Source: Granulicatella adiacens
GTDB taxonomy: Bacteria > Bacillota > Bacilli > Lactobacillales > Aerococcaceae
Reading direction: 5' to 3'
Assembly (NCBI GenBank): GCA_018364485.1
Contig: JAGZLX010000066.1
Span: 1-8,549, forward strand
Length of the DNA stretch: 8,549 bases
Shown: positions 1 through 7,299 of the stretch, in pieces
Numbering within the stretch: the stretch's first letter is position 1
Layout of the letters: each line of letters opens with the position of its first letter
Notes under the pieces: model-generated
What the model was told of the DNA's origin: nothing
The model's input: only the letters and a program-made list of their open reading frames with translations
Database searches by the model: none
Translations under genes and position numbers: made by a program

Positions 1-175
1 GTTGGTGGAAACGATGTGTTTCTCCATTTTTATACCATCTAAACCATGTTTCTACTTGAGTTTCATTTTTTATGTTTAACTCCTGCATTACTTGCTTTGT
101 AGTATATCCCTGTAATTTCATTTCTACGGCTTTATTCTTTGTATCGACAGAATAGGCCACACGTTTTTTAACCAT
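1..175 (-). CDS. IS3-family transposase OrfA (N-terminal 58 codons, runs off the window)
   Basis: The reading frame starts at an ATG at 175-173 with MVKKRVAYSVDTKNKAVEMK and stays open to the window edge (58 codons seen). It resembles the helix-turn-helix OrfA of IS150-type elements: a basic N-terminus, then a KAVEMKLQGYTTKQVMQELN helix-turn-helix (about residues 15-34), then a TQVETWFRWYKNGE segment (about 39-52). In this family OrfA binds the terminal repeats, and the active transposase is an OrfAB fusion made by -1 frameshifting; that part is outside the window. The ribosome site is GGAGGTG, 7 nt before the ATG. No stop or frameshift is visible, so this part is intact. Because the gene points the same way as thiI, read-through from thiI would enter it. 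Confidence 0.82.
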   Translation of the reverse strand, partial: MVKKRVAYSVDTKNKAVEMKLQGYTTKQVMQELNIKNETQVETWFRWYKNGETHRFHQ

Positions 176-177
176 AA

Positions 178-236
178 AAAGACACCTCCATGAGCATTTG
201 ATAATATTGTACCAAATCCAACTTGGAGGTGTTTTT
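178..236 (-). promoter_or_regulatory. anti-Shine-Dalgarno hairpin and internal promoter in front of IS orfA
   Basis: Two arms are complementary: 183-190 (CACCTCCA on the plus strand) and 224-231 (TGGAGGTG). The pairing extends to 178 and 236 with one imperfect pair. On the minus-strand RNA the first arm is CACCUCCA and the second is UGGAGGUG, which is the orfA ribosome site. The second arm is followed by UCUUUUU, so the fold could also act as a terminator. Between the arms, at 214-206, lies an extended -10 box, TGGTACAAT, with only a poor -35. A transcript from it would start near 199 and lack the first arm. Read-through RNA would fold and hide the ribosome site. This is inferred from complementarity. 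Confidence 0.6.
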
Positions 237-294
237 ATTTAATTCTCATTTACGGGGGTCAGTGCCAAACGGAATAGCATCGCTTCTTTTTATC

Positions 295-1512
295 TTAAAA
301 TAAATCGTCAATCTCTTGACTTGCTGTTTCTACTGGAGTTGTATAGTTTGCAGTAATTTCTTCAATCACTGTCCCCTCTACAGCCTCTTTAATTAACCCT
401 TCCACATCAAGACGTGCTTCATATTGGCGAGCCTTCTCCAGTTTCGGTTTTGTCTTAGGACTTGGCGGCGCAAACACCGTACAACAATCCTCAAACGGTT
501 GAATCGATAACTCGAAAGTATCAATTTCTTCAGCAACTTTAATAATATCGAGTTTATCCATTGTAGCTACTGGACGAATAATTGGTGTATTTGTGACATC
601 ATTAATCGCAACCATGCTATCTAATGTTTGAGAAGCCACTTGCCCCACTGATTCCCCATTGGCAATCGCAAGAGCACGTGCATTTTCTCTAAGTTGATCC
701 GTAATACGAAGCATGAAACGACGCATAATTGTCATTAAATACGCTTCCGGCACACTCTTCTTGATTTCCTCTTGAATTCTTGAAAATGGTACCGTTAAGA
801 ATTGAATACTTCCTCCAAAACGAGCAATTTTAGCTGCTAAGAGTTTTGTTTTCTCTAGTGCTTGTGGACTCGTATACGGTGGGCTTGCAAAGTGCACGCA
901 TTGAATTTCCATTCCACGTTTCATCGCAAGATATCCGGCTACTGGTGAATCAATCCCACCAGATAGCATCAGCATCACACGACCACTTGTACCAACAGGA
1001 AGTCCCCCTGCTCCTTGGATTGTCTTCAGACTCACCATTAAGTGTTCACGGCGCACATCAATACGTACCGTAATATCTGGTTGTTTTAATTGAACCTTGA
1101 TGTCTGGAAAAGCTTCTAGAACAGCATCCCCTAAAAACAAGTTGATTTGATTCGTATCCATCTCGAATGTATGATCCGAGCGTCTTGTCATAATCTTAAA
1201 TGTTTTTCCTTCAAGGTCTTCTTGGCTTAATAAGTCGAGAACAACTTTTTTAGCCACTTCCATATCTTTTTCAACAATATATACTGGCGAAATAGATTGA
1301 ATCCCAAAAATTGGTTTTACCTTTTCGATGACTGCTTCTTCAGGTGCTTCATGTAAATCTAAATACATAAAGTCATAATCAGGAATCACCTTTACCTGAG
1401 GAAAGTCTACTAAGGCTTTTTTTATATTTGACGCTAATTTTTGAGTGAACATTTTTTTGTTTCTACCCTTTGTAGAAAGTTCACCATAGCGAATCAAAAT
1501 TCTAGTTTTCAA
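295..1512 (-). CDS. thiI: tRNA 4-thiouridine synthase ThiI
   Basis: ThiI adenylates uridine 8 of tRNA with ATP and inserts sulfur received as a persulfide from a cysteine desulfurase; in some bacteria it also serves thiamine synthesis. The 405-residue protein has a ferredoxin-like N-terminal domain and a THUMP domain (about 1-170). A PP-loop ATP-binding motif, SGGIDSP, is at 184-190, and a conserved C-terminal EDCCTVF segment carries Cys343-Cys344. It ends soon after, so the rhodanese domain of the longer E. coli form is absent, as in Bacillus ThiI. The start codon is TTG (1512-1510), with AAAGGAGG 5 nt upstream. The gene begins 13 nt after its sulfur-donor partner and is last in the operon. 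No terminator is visible before the IS end. Confidence 0.95.
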   Translation of the reverse strand: MKTRILIRYGELSTKGRNKKMFTQKLASNIKKALVDFPQVKVIPDYDFMYLDLHEAPEEAVIEKVKPIFGIQSISPVYIVEKDMEVAKKVVLDLLSQEDLEGKTFKIMTRRSDHTFEMDTNQINLFLGDAVLEAFPDIKVQLKQPDITVRIDVRREHLMVSLKTIQGAGGLPVGTSGRVMLMLSGGIDSPVAGYLAMKRGMEIQCVHFASPPYTSPQALEKTKLLAAKIARFGGSIQFLTVPFSRIQEEIKKSVPEAYLMTIMRRFMLRITDQLRENARALAIANGESVGQVASQTLDSMVAINDVTNTPIIRPVATMDKLDIIKVAEEIDTFELSIQPFEDCCTVFAPPSPKTKPKLEKARQYEARLDVEGLIKEAVEGTVIEEITANYTTPVETASQEIDDLF

Positions 1513-1525
1513 CGATTTCCTCCTT

Positions 1526-2650
1526 TTATTTTAAAAACGAAAATTGTTTCATTAACTGATGCAGAACCTTGATAAACTGTTCTACTTCTTCTTTTGTATT
1601 GTCGTTTGAGAAGCTTACACGAACAGCTCCTGTCGCCCATTCAGTTGGCACATCCATCGCGTAAAGCGTACTAGATGAATCTGCTTTTTTACTTGAACAA
1701 GCTGAAGTCGTAGAAATATAAATGCCGTGATTTTCAAAAGCATGAACAACGACCTCTCCACGAACGCCTTTAATGGCAAAGCATAATACATGAGACGCTC
1801 CATCTTCAGGCGAGAAGATGCGAATTTCAGGTTTTGTTGCTAACTCTTTCCATAATTGACTACGAAGTTCTCCCGTAACTGACTCTTCTTCTAAAGCCAT
1901 TCGCAGAGCTTTTGTTGTAGCTACAATTCCTGGAAGGTTTTCCGTTGTACTACGTTCCCCTTTTTCTTGTCCGCCACCTGTTAAGAGCGCTTGAATCTTA
2001 CGTCCAAATTTCTTATACATAATCCCAACGCCTCGTGGTCCATGGAATTTATGCGCAGAAAGGCTCAATAAGTCAATACGCCCAATAGATAATAACTGGC
2101 TTGCGCGTTCTACTGCTTGCACACAGTCCACATGAAAATGAATCGATGGATATTCTTCTAGTACTTTAGCAATCTCCGCAATTGGTTGAACTGCACCGAC
2201 TTCATTATTGACAGCCATCACACTTACTAGAATCGTATCTTTACGAAGGCTCTCTTTTAATTGGTCTACACTTACAATCCCTTTAGAATCGACATCTAAG
2301 TACGTCACTTCAAACCCGAAGCGTTCTAATTGCTTACACGTTTGAAGGACAGACGGATGCTCAATCTTTGTTGTGATGATATGTTTCCCAAATACAGATT
2401 TTTCTAGAGCTGTTCCTTTTATCGCCCAGTTATTCGATTCAGTTCCGCCTGAGGTGAAGAAAATCTCCTCAGGTTGAACTGATAATAAACTAGCTACTTG
2501 AGTTCTAGCTTTTGTCAACACTTGGTATGCATCTACTCCTAATTGGTGTAAGCTCGATGGATTTCCGAAGAACTTTTGGCTAACTTGAACATAGCTCGTT
2601 AATGCATCATCATAAATTTTCGTTGTTGCTGCATTATCAAAATAAATCAT
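1526..2650 (-). CDS. nifZ: cysteine desulfurase, NifS/IscS class V, NifZ-like partner of ThiI
   Basis: This PLP enzyme takes sulfur from L-cysteine as a protein persulfide, releasing alanine. The 374-residue sequence begins MIYFDNAATTK, typical of the family. It has a TSGGTESNN motif at 66-74 and His98 in the IEHPSV motif. Asp175 and Gln178 lie in HVDCVQAV, and the PLP-binding Lys201 is in SAHKFHGPRG. The expected catalytic cysteine is Cys318 in STTSACSS. The ATG start has an AAAGGAT ribosome site. It sits between leuS and thiI with 22 and 13 nt gaps. Bacillus nifZ is likewise next to thiI and donates sulfur to it for 4-thiouridine, so that role is inferred from context rather than iron-sulfur assembly. 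The usual RSGT-EN stretch reads RSTTEN (233-238). Confidence 0.9.
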   Translation of the reverse strand: MIYFDNAATTKIYDDALTSYVQVSQKFFGNPSSLHQLGVDAYQVLTKARTQVASLLSVQPEEIFFTSGGTESNNWAIKGTALEKSVFGKHIITTKIEHPSVLQTCKQLERFGFEVTYLDVDSKGIVSVDQLKESLRKDTILVSVMAVNNEVGAVQPIAEIAKVLEEYPSIHFHVDCVQAVERASQLLSIGRIDLLSLSAHKFHGPRGVGIMYKKFGRKIQALLTGGGQEKGERSTTENLPGIVATTKALRMALEEESVTGELRSQLWKELATKPEIRIFSPEDGASHVLCFAIKGVRGEVVVHAFENHGIYISTTSACSSKKADSSSTLYAMDVPTEWATGAVRVSFSNDNTKEEVEQFIKVLHQLMKQFSFLK

Positions 2651-2672
2651 TCTACTATCCTTTCAAATCCCA

Positions 2673-5087
2673 TTAGTTCGCAACGATGTTTACTAAACGT
2701 CCTGGAACAGCAATCACTTTACGGATTGTTTTTCCTTCGATGGCAGATTTCACTGAATCATGCTCTTTGGCAAGTGCTTCAAGAGCTGCAGCGTCTGCAT
2801 TTGTTGGAACCATTACGCGTGCTTTAATTTTTCCATTGACTTGGAAAATCACTTCAACTTCGTCTTCCACTAATTTAGATTCATCGTAAGTTGGCCATGG
2901 TTCGTAGCTAATTGATTCTGTGAATCCGAATTTACTCCAGATTTCTTCAGCCATATGTGGTGCTAATGGCGCAATCAATTGCACAAGGCCTTTCATATAT
3001 TCGAATGGTAAAGCATCTGCTTTATATGCTTCGTTTACGAAAATCATCATTTGAGAGATTGCAGTGTTGAAATGCAACTCTTCGTAGTCTTCGGTCACTT
3101 TCTTCACTGTTTGATGGTACACTTTATCCAATTTACCATCGTTTAGTTTTGTGATACGGTCACGCATTTTACCATTATCATCAATCATCAATCTCCAGAA
3201 GCGGTCTAGGAACTTACGGCTACCTTCAAGTCCTTTTTCACTCCAAGCAATCGATGCGTCAAGTGGTCCCATGAACATTTCATAGACACGTAATGTATCT
3301 GCACCATATTCGCGAACAACATCGTCAGGGTTTACTACATTCCCTTTTGATTTAGACATTTTCTCGTTACCTTCACCTAGAATCATTCCTTGGTTAAATA
3401 ATTTTTGGAATGGTTCTTTGTTAGGAACAACGCCTAAGTCGTATAACACTTTATACCAGAAACGAGCATATAGTAAGTGAAGAACGGCATGCTCTGCACC
3501 ACCAATATATAAATCAACTGGTAACCATTGTTTTACTTTTTCAGGATCTGCAAGTCTTTCTTTGTTATGTGGATCAATATAACGTACAAAGTACCATGAG
3601 CTTCCTGCCCATTGTGGCATTGTATTTGTTTCACGACGACCTTTCTTACCTGTTACAGGGTCTGTGACATAAAGCCAGTCTTCAATTGCAGCAAGTGGAG
3701 ATTCACCAGTACCACTAGGACGAATTTTATCTGTTTTTGGTAATACTAATGGCAATTCTGATTCAGGAACAGTTGTCATAGTACCGTCTTCCCAATGGAT
3801 AACTGGAATTGGTTCACCCCAATAACGTTGGCGTGAGAACAACCAGTCGCGTAGACGATAGCTTACTTTAGCTGCTCCTACGCCGTGTTCTTCTAGCCAT
3901 TCATTCATTTTTGCAATCGCGTCAGCTTTATTCAATCCATCTAGGAAGTCTGAATGAATATGCACACCATCACCAGTGTATGCTTCTTCTTCGACGTTTC
4001 CTCCTTCGATGACTGGAATAATGTCTAATCCAAATACTTTAGCAAATTCGTAGTCGCGTTCGTCATGAGCTGGAACAGCCATAATTGCACCTGTACCATA
4101 AGTGCTTAAAACATAGTCTGCAATCCAGATTGGAATTTCTTTTCCGTTCACTGGGTTAATCGCATATGCTCCAGTGAATACCCCAGTTTTTTCTTTAGAA
4201 AGTTCTGTACGTTCTAAGTCTGATTTTGTTGAAACAGCAGCAATATAAGCATCTACTGCTTCTTTTTGTTCAGGAGTGACAATCTTTTGAACTAATTCAT
4301 GTTCTGGCGCTAATACATTGTAAGTCGCTCCAAATAATGTATCCGGACGTGTTGTGAAGACTTCGAAGCTTTCATCTGTTCCTTTAACGTTGAAACGAAC
4401 TTGCGCCCCTTCTGAACGACCAATCCAGTTACGTTGCATATCTTTAATGCTTTCTGGCCAATCCAACTCATCCAAATCTTCTAATAGACGATCCGCATAA
4501 GCTGTGATTTTCAACATCCATTGTTTCATTGGTTTACGGTAAACAGGATGTCCTCCACGTTCACTCTTACCATCAATAACTTCTTCGTTGGCAAGTACTG
4601 TTCCAAGAGCTGGGCACCAGTTCACTGGAATTTCAGCTTCATATGCAAGTCCCATTTCCACTAGTTTAGTGAAAATCCATTGAGTCCATTTATAGTATTC
4701 TGGATCCGTTGTATTAATTTCGCGGTCCCAGTCATAGCTGAACCCTAATTCATTAATTTGACGTTTGAAGTTCGCAACGTTTACTTTTGTGAATTCTGCT
4801 GGGTCATTTCCTGTATCAAGAGCGTATTGTTCTGCAGGGAGTCCAAATGCATCCCATCCCATTGGGTGAAGTACATTGTATCCTTGTGCACGTTTCATAC
4901 GAGAAATGGCATCTGTTGCTGTATAACCTTCTGGGTGTCCTACGTGAAGTCCTTGTCCTGAAGGATAAGGGAACATATCTAACGCGTAGAAGTTTTTCTT
5001 AGAAGGATCTTCTGTTGTTTTGAACGTATGATGTTCTTTCCAATATTTTTGCCATTTAGGCTCGATTTCTAGATGATTAAATGTCAT
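2673..5087 (-). CDS. leuS: leucyl-tRNA synthetase
   Basis: LeuS charges tRNA-Leu with leucine. The protein is 804 residues, normal for bacterial LeuRS. The HIGH signature appears as HVGH at 48-51 after YPSGQGL. The CP1 editing insert (about 225-420) carries TTRPDT at 245-250 and GTGAIMAVPAHDERD at 331-345, including the conserved Asp345 needed to hydrolyse mischarged tRNA. KMSKS is at 576-580, followed by the anticodon-binding and C-terminal domains. The start is the ATG at 5087-5085, preceded by AAAGGAG at 8 nt. The frame is open a further 24 codons upstream, but that stretch lies in the T-box terminator and has no ribosome site. A leucine T-box precedes the gene, and nifZ follows after 22 nt. 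Confidence 0.97.
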   Translation of the reverse strand: MTFNHLEIEPKWQKYWKEHHTFKTTEDPSKKNFYALDMFPYPSGQGLHVGHPEGYTATDAISRMKRAQGYNVLHPMGWDAFGLPAEQYALDTGNDPAEFTKVNVANFKRQINELGFSYDWDREINTTDPEYYKWTQWIFTKLVEMGLAYEAEIPVNWCPALGTVLANEEVIDGKSERGGHPVYRKPMKQWMLKITAYADRLLEDLDELDWPESIKDMQRNWIGRSEGAQVRFNVKGTDESFEVFTTRPDTLFGATYNVLAPEHELVQKIVTPEQKEAVDAYIAAVSTKSDLERTELSKEKTGVFTGAYAINPVNGKEIPIWIADYVLSTYGTGAIMAVPAHDERDYEFAKVFGLDIIPVIEGGNVEEEAYTGDGVHIHSDFLDGLNKADAIAKMNEWLEEHGVGAAKVSYRLRDWLFSRQRYWGEPIPVIHWEDGTMTTVPESELPLVLPKTDKIRPSGTGESPLAAIEDWLYVTDPVTGKKGRRETNTMPQWAGSSWYFVRYIDPHNKERLADPEKVKQWLPVDLYIGGAEHAVLHLLYARFWYKVLYDLGVVPNKEPFQKLFNQGMILGEGNEKMSKSKGNVVNPDDVVREYGADTLRVYEMFMGPLDASIAWSEKGLEGSRKFLDRFWRLMIDDNGKMRDRITKLNDGKLDKVYHQTVKKVTEDYEELHFNTAISQMMIFVNEAYKADALPFEYMKGLVQLIAPLAPHMAEEIWSKFGFTESISYEPWPTYDESKLVEDEVEVIFQVNGKIKARVMVPTNADAAALEALAKEHDSVKSAIEGKTIRKVIAVPGRLVNIVAN

Positions 5088-5108
5088 CTGATTCACTCCT
5101 TTCAAAAT

Positions 5109-5143
5109 AAAAAACGCCCCACCTGTCAATGACAGATAGGACG
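5109..5143 (-). terminator. T-box-controlled intrinsic terminator before leuS
   Basis: On the minus strand, 5143-5131 pairs with 5127-5115 in a 13-bp stem (with G-U pairs) and an ATT loop, followed by six T. The 5' arm includes the CGTCCTA sequence that the antiterminator also needs, so the two folds exclude each other. This is the switch of the leader: charged tRNA-Leu leaves the terminator formed, and uncharged tRNA-Leu favours read-through into leuS. Confidence 0.93.
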
Positions 5144-5330
5144 CAATACGTGTTACCACCTAATTATTTTACTCATCTTACCTGTAACGCTGGCGAGGCG
5201 GAAACTCTTACTATTAGTTCAGAGTTCAGCTAAAAGGCGAGTTCAGTTTATTGAAATGATGCATTTTCACCAGCCATGCACTCTCTACGTCTATCAAAGA
5301 AACTTACTATTCCTCTATCTGCTTTTGTGA
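5109..5330 (-). promoter_or_regulatory. leucine-specific T-box leader of leuS
   Basis: A T-box senses uncharged tRNA: its specifier codon pairs with the anticodon, and the T-box bulge pairs with the free NCCA end, favouring an antiterminator. On the minus strand, Stem I shows lower helix AGAGG (5316-5312) with CCTTTT (5237-5232). It then shows the S-turn partners AGTA (5308-5305) and GAA (5244-5242), and an upper helix AGTTT (5304-5300) with AAACT (5249-5245). The specifier after GAA is CTC (5241-5239), a leucine codon. The distal loop has GGTGAAA of the GNUGNNA type. The T-box is AGGTGGTAACACG (5161-5149). The antiterminator pairs TAGG with CCTA and ACG with CGT. The leader probably regulates leuS and, by co-transcription, nifZ and thiI. 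Confidence 0.95.
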
Positions 5331-5335
5331 GTCTT

Positions 5336-5364
5336 ATTCTAGCAGATTATTTTGAAACTTTCAA
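5336..5364 (-). promoter_or_regulatory. leuS operon promoter, overlapping the 3' end of the autolysin gene
   Basis: On the minus strand there is a -35 TTGAAA (5364-5359), a 17-nt spacer and a -10 TAGAAT (5341-5336), extended by TG (TGCTAGAAT). Transcription would start near 5329, just before the T-box Stem I, which is where it should start. The -35 lies inside the last codons of the autolysin gene, and the stop codon (5349-5347) is in the spacer. A perfect 7-bp inverted repeat, 5317-5323 with 5341-5347, brackets the start region. Confidence 0.85.
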
Positions 5365-7227
5365 CACTTGACCAACACGGATGTTGTTTGAAGTTAAGCC
5401 ATTTAAAGCTTTTAATTCAGATAATGTTAATCCGTTATTCTTAGCGATACGGAATAAAGTATCACCAGCTTGAACAGTGTGAGTTGATGCACCTGTTGAA
5501 TAGCTTACTGTTGTCGCTTTAGTTGTTGAAGCAGTTGTTTTTGCTGCTCCAGATACAACTAATTGTTGACCAGGACGGATTGTGCTTGTTTCTGATAAGC
5601 CGTTGATTGATAACAAGCTTGTTAATGAAATACCGTGGTTATAAGCAATACGGTATAAAGTATCTCCTGCTTTAACTGTGTAAGTACCGTTACCAGTAGT
5701 TGATCCAGATGATTGGTAGCTTACTTGTGTAGCAGTTGTTTGGCTAGCACTTCCTGAAACAGATAATGTTTGACCAGGACGGATTACTGAAGATTGTGAT
5801 AATCCATTGATGCTTAATAAAGTATTTAAGCTCATGCCTGAACGACGAGCGATACTGTATAAAGTATCACCTGCTTGAACTGTATATGTTCCAGAAGTTG
5901 ATGTTGAAGTCGCTGTTGTTTTAGATGGTGTGTATCCTGCAGATACAGTACGTCCATCTGATTGACCAACTGTTAAGCTTTGTCCAGGGAAAATCACTGA
6001 TGATTGTGATAATCCGTTAATGCTTAATAATGTGTTTAAGCTCATACCTGAACGACGTGCAATACTGTATAAAGTATCACCTGGTTGAACAATGTAGTTA
6101 CCAGAGCTTGTACGAGTTGAAGCAGTATTTGTTTTAACGACTGTTGATGCAGATTCTCCACCTACAACACGTAAAGTTTGACCTGGTTGAATTACACTTG
6201 AAGTAGAAATTCCATTTGCTGAAACTAATTGAGATAAACTCATACCAAATTTACGGCTAATTCCATATAATGTATCCCCTGCTTTAACTGTGTAGTATCC
6301 ATTTGCAGTTGCTTTAGCAGTATTTGAAACTGATTTTGTGCTTACTGTTGTAGCTACTGTAGAATTTGTTTGTTTTGCTGGTGTGCCTAAAGATAATGAT
6401 TGACCAGGACGAATCACTGATGAAGTTGATAAACCATTCACAGTTAATAATTGGTCTACACTTACACCCGCTTTACGACTGATACCGTATAAGGTATCAC
6501 CTGCTTGAACTGTATATTGTCCGCCAGTAGAAGAAGTTCTTTCTTCAATACCAGCAGCAATCGCAGTTGCAGTCCCATTATCATATTTTGTTAATCCGTA
6601 TTGTTCGATGATACGGTTTAATTTTGCATAGTAAGCAGTATCTGTTGCATAACGTCCTGTTAAATAACGTGTAGCATCTTGATAGCTGTTTGTACGGCTC
6701 TTCCAAGCACCTGAATAGAACAATGGTGCACCTTTAATACCGTTGATGATTTTATCTACATAGTCATCCATAGACTCTTTGTAAGAAGGATATTTTCTGA
6801 AGTTATCGTAAATACCATAGTATTTTTGAGCTCCAGCATCTTCTAATGTATACATGTTTACAGATTGACCGTTGTAGTTCCCTTTCACACCAAATAAGTT
6901 GTGGTTTGGTTCAGCAGATAACGCACTAGTTCCCCATGCAGATTCTAACGCTGCCTGTGCGATCATTACTGAAGTATATACATCTTTTCCTTCTGTAGCT
7001 TGTTGAGCTGCAGGAATAATTTTATTTAAGAATTGTTGCGCTGGTGATTGTACTTGATTTGAAGGTACTGTATACGCATGTGATTTTGGCGCAAGTACTA
7101 ATCCCGCTACTGTAGTCGCTCCAACAACTGCAACTGTCTTTTGTAAGTTTTTATTTGCAGCCTGTAAAGCTTTCATTTGTTTTTCCTTTTTTAAACGTAA
7201 ATATCTTTCGTGTTTTGTTTCTGTCAT
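5347..7227 (-). CDS. secreted N-acetylglucosaminidase autolysin, GH73 with six LysM domains
   Basis: This cell-wall hydrolase should cut the glycan strand of peptidoglycan, probably for daughter-cell separation and wall turnover. I place the start at the ATG at 7227-7225 because GGAGG lies 8 nt upstream; an in-frame ATG five codons earlier has no ribosome site. The 626-residue product has a long basic N-region, a hydrophobic segment (about 31-46) and a likely signal cleavage after SHA (about 51). A GH73 domain (about 60-215) has the probable catalytic Glu95 in AQAALESAWG. Six LysM repeats at about 238-280, 312-354, 378-420, 448-490, 516-558 and 583-624 are joined by Ser/Thr-rich linkers. The layout matches enterococcal AtlA and lactococcal AcmA. 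No terminator follows the gene. Confidence 0.93.
   Translation of the reverse strand: MTETKHERYLRLKKEKQMKALQAANKNLQKTVAVVGATTVAGLVLAPKSHAYTVPSNQVQSPAQQFLNKIIPAAQQATEGKDVYTSVMIAQAALESAWGTSALSAEPNHNLFGVKGNYNGQSVNMYTLEDAGAQKYYGIYDNFRKYPSYKESMDDYVDKIINGIKGAPLFYSGAWKSRTNSYQDATRYLTGRYATDTAYYAKLNRIIEQYGLTKYDNGTATAIAAGIEERTSSTGGQYTVQAGDTLYGISRKAGVSVDQLLTVNGLSTSSVIRPGQSLSLGTPAKQTNSTVATTVSTKSVSNTAKATANGYYTVKAGDTLYGISRKFGMSLSQLVSANGISTSSVIQPGQTLRVVGGESASTVVKTNTASTRTSSGNYIVQPGDTLYSIARRSGMSLNTLLSINGLSQSSVIFPGQSLTVGQSDGRTVSAGYTPSKTTATSTSTSGTYTVQAGDTLYSIARRSGMSLNTLLSINGLSQSSVIRPGQTLSVSGSASQTTATQVSYQSSGSTTGNGTYTVKAGDTLYRIAYNHGISLTSLLSINGLSETSTIRPGQQLVVSGAAKTTASTTKATTVSYSTGASTHTVQAGDTLFRIAKNNGLTLSELKALNGLTSNNIRVGQVLKVSK
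5758..6096 (-). repeat. near-identical LysM repeats 3 and 4 within the autolysin gene (period 210 bp)
   Basis: The units are 5968-6096 (LysM 3) and 5758-5886 (LysM 4), exactly 210 bp apart. A 30-codon core (5782-5871 against 5992-6081) encodes identical residues, running from GDTLYSIARRSG to GLSQSSVI. The DNA differs at 10 positions, all synonymous by my count. The other four LysM units are clearly more diverged. Repeats like these are prone to unit gain or loss by recombination. Confidence 0.85.
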
Positions 7228-7263
7228 CCTTTTTTCCTCCATCTAAAAACTAATTCGTTATTC

Positions 7264-7291
7264 ATTATAGTAGGATAAATTCTTTTGTGTA
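7264..7291 (-). promoter_or_regulatory. likely promoter of the autolysin gene
   Basis: On the minus strand a perfect -10 TATAAT (7269-7264) lies 16 nt from a weak -35, TACACA (7291-7286). Transcription would start near 7257, giving a leader of about 30 nt before the ATG at 7227. The -10 is convincing; the -35 is a best guess. Confidence 0.6.
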
Positions 7292-7299
7292 GGGGAACG

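Larger units (their letters stand above)
1..267 (-). mobile_element. left end of an IS3-family (IS150-like) insertion sequence, partial
   Basis: The segment carries the start of an IS3-type orfA and ends in a terminus-like sequence. Read on the minus strand, it begins TGGCACTGACCCCCG (267 down to 253). The 5'-TG start followed by an ACTGACCCCC-like run is typical of IS150-group ends. I therefore place the outer boundary at about 267, only 27 bp past the thiI stop codon. The rest of the element, including orfB with the DDE transposase and the other inverted repeat, lies beyond position 1, so neither target duplication nor completeness can be judged. The family assignment rests on the protein and is fairly secure; the exact end is inferred. 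Confidence 0.75.

Noticed and set aside
272..291. Possible small hairpin with a T run just past the thiI stop, plus strand
   Set aside because: The stem is about 3-5 bp with a bulge and points toward thiI, so it cannot terminate the thiI transcript and is likely chance.
846..1073. Plus-strand open frame opposite thiI
   Set aside because: It lies fully antisense to a clear thiI reading frame, has no recognisable domain and no ribosome site that I can see.
1615..1803. Minus-strand open frame inside the cysteine desulfurase gene
   Set aside because: It is an alternative frame of a conserved gene with no recognisable features.
2686..4961. Plus-strand open frames at 2686-2889 and 4758-4961 opposite leuS
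   Set aside because: Both are antisense shadows of leuS. The cysteine-rich one reflects complementary codons, not a known fold.
5088..5159. In-frame 24-codon N-terminal extension of leuS from a GTG at 5159
   Set aside because: It runs through the T-box and terminator stem and has no ribosome site. The ATG at 5087 has AAAGGAG at the right distance and gives a normal LeuRS N-terminus.
7228..7242. Autolysin start at the ATG at 7242
   Set aside because: The GGAGG that serves the ATG at 7227 would lie inside the coding region, and nothing resembling a ribosome site precedes 7242.
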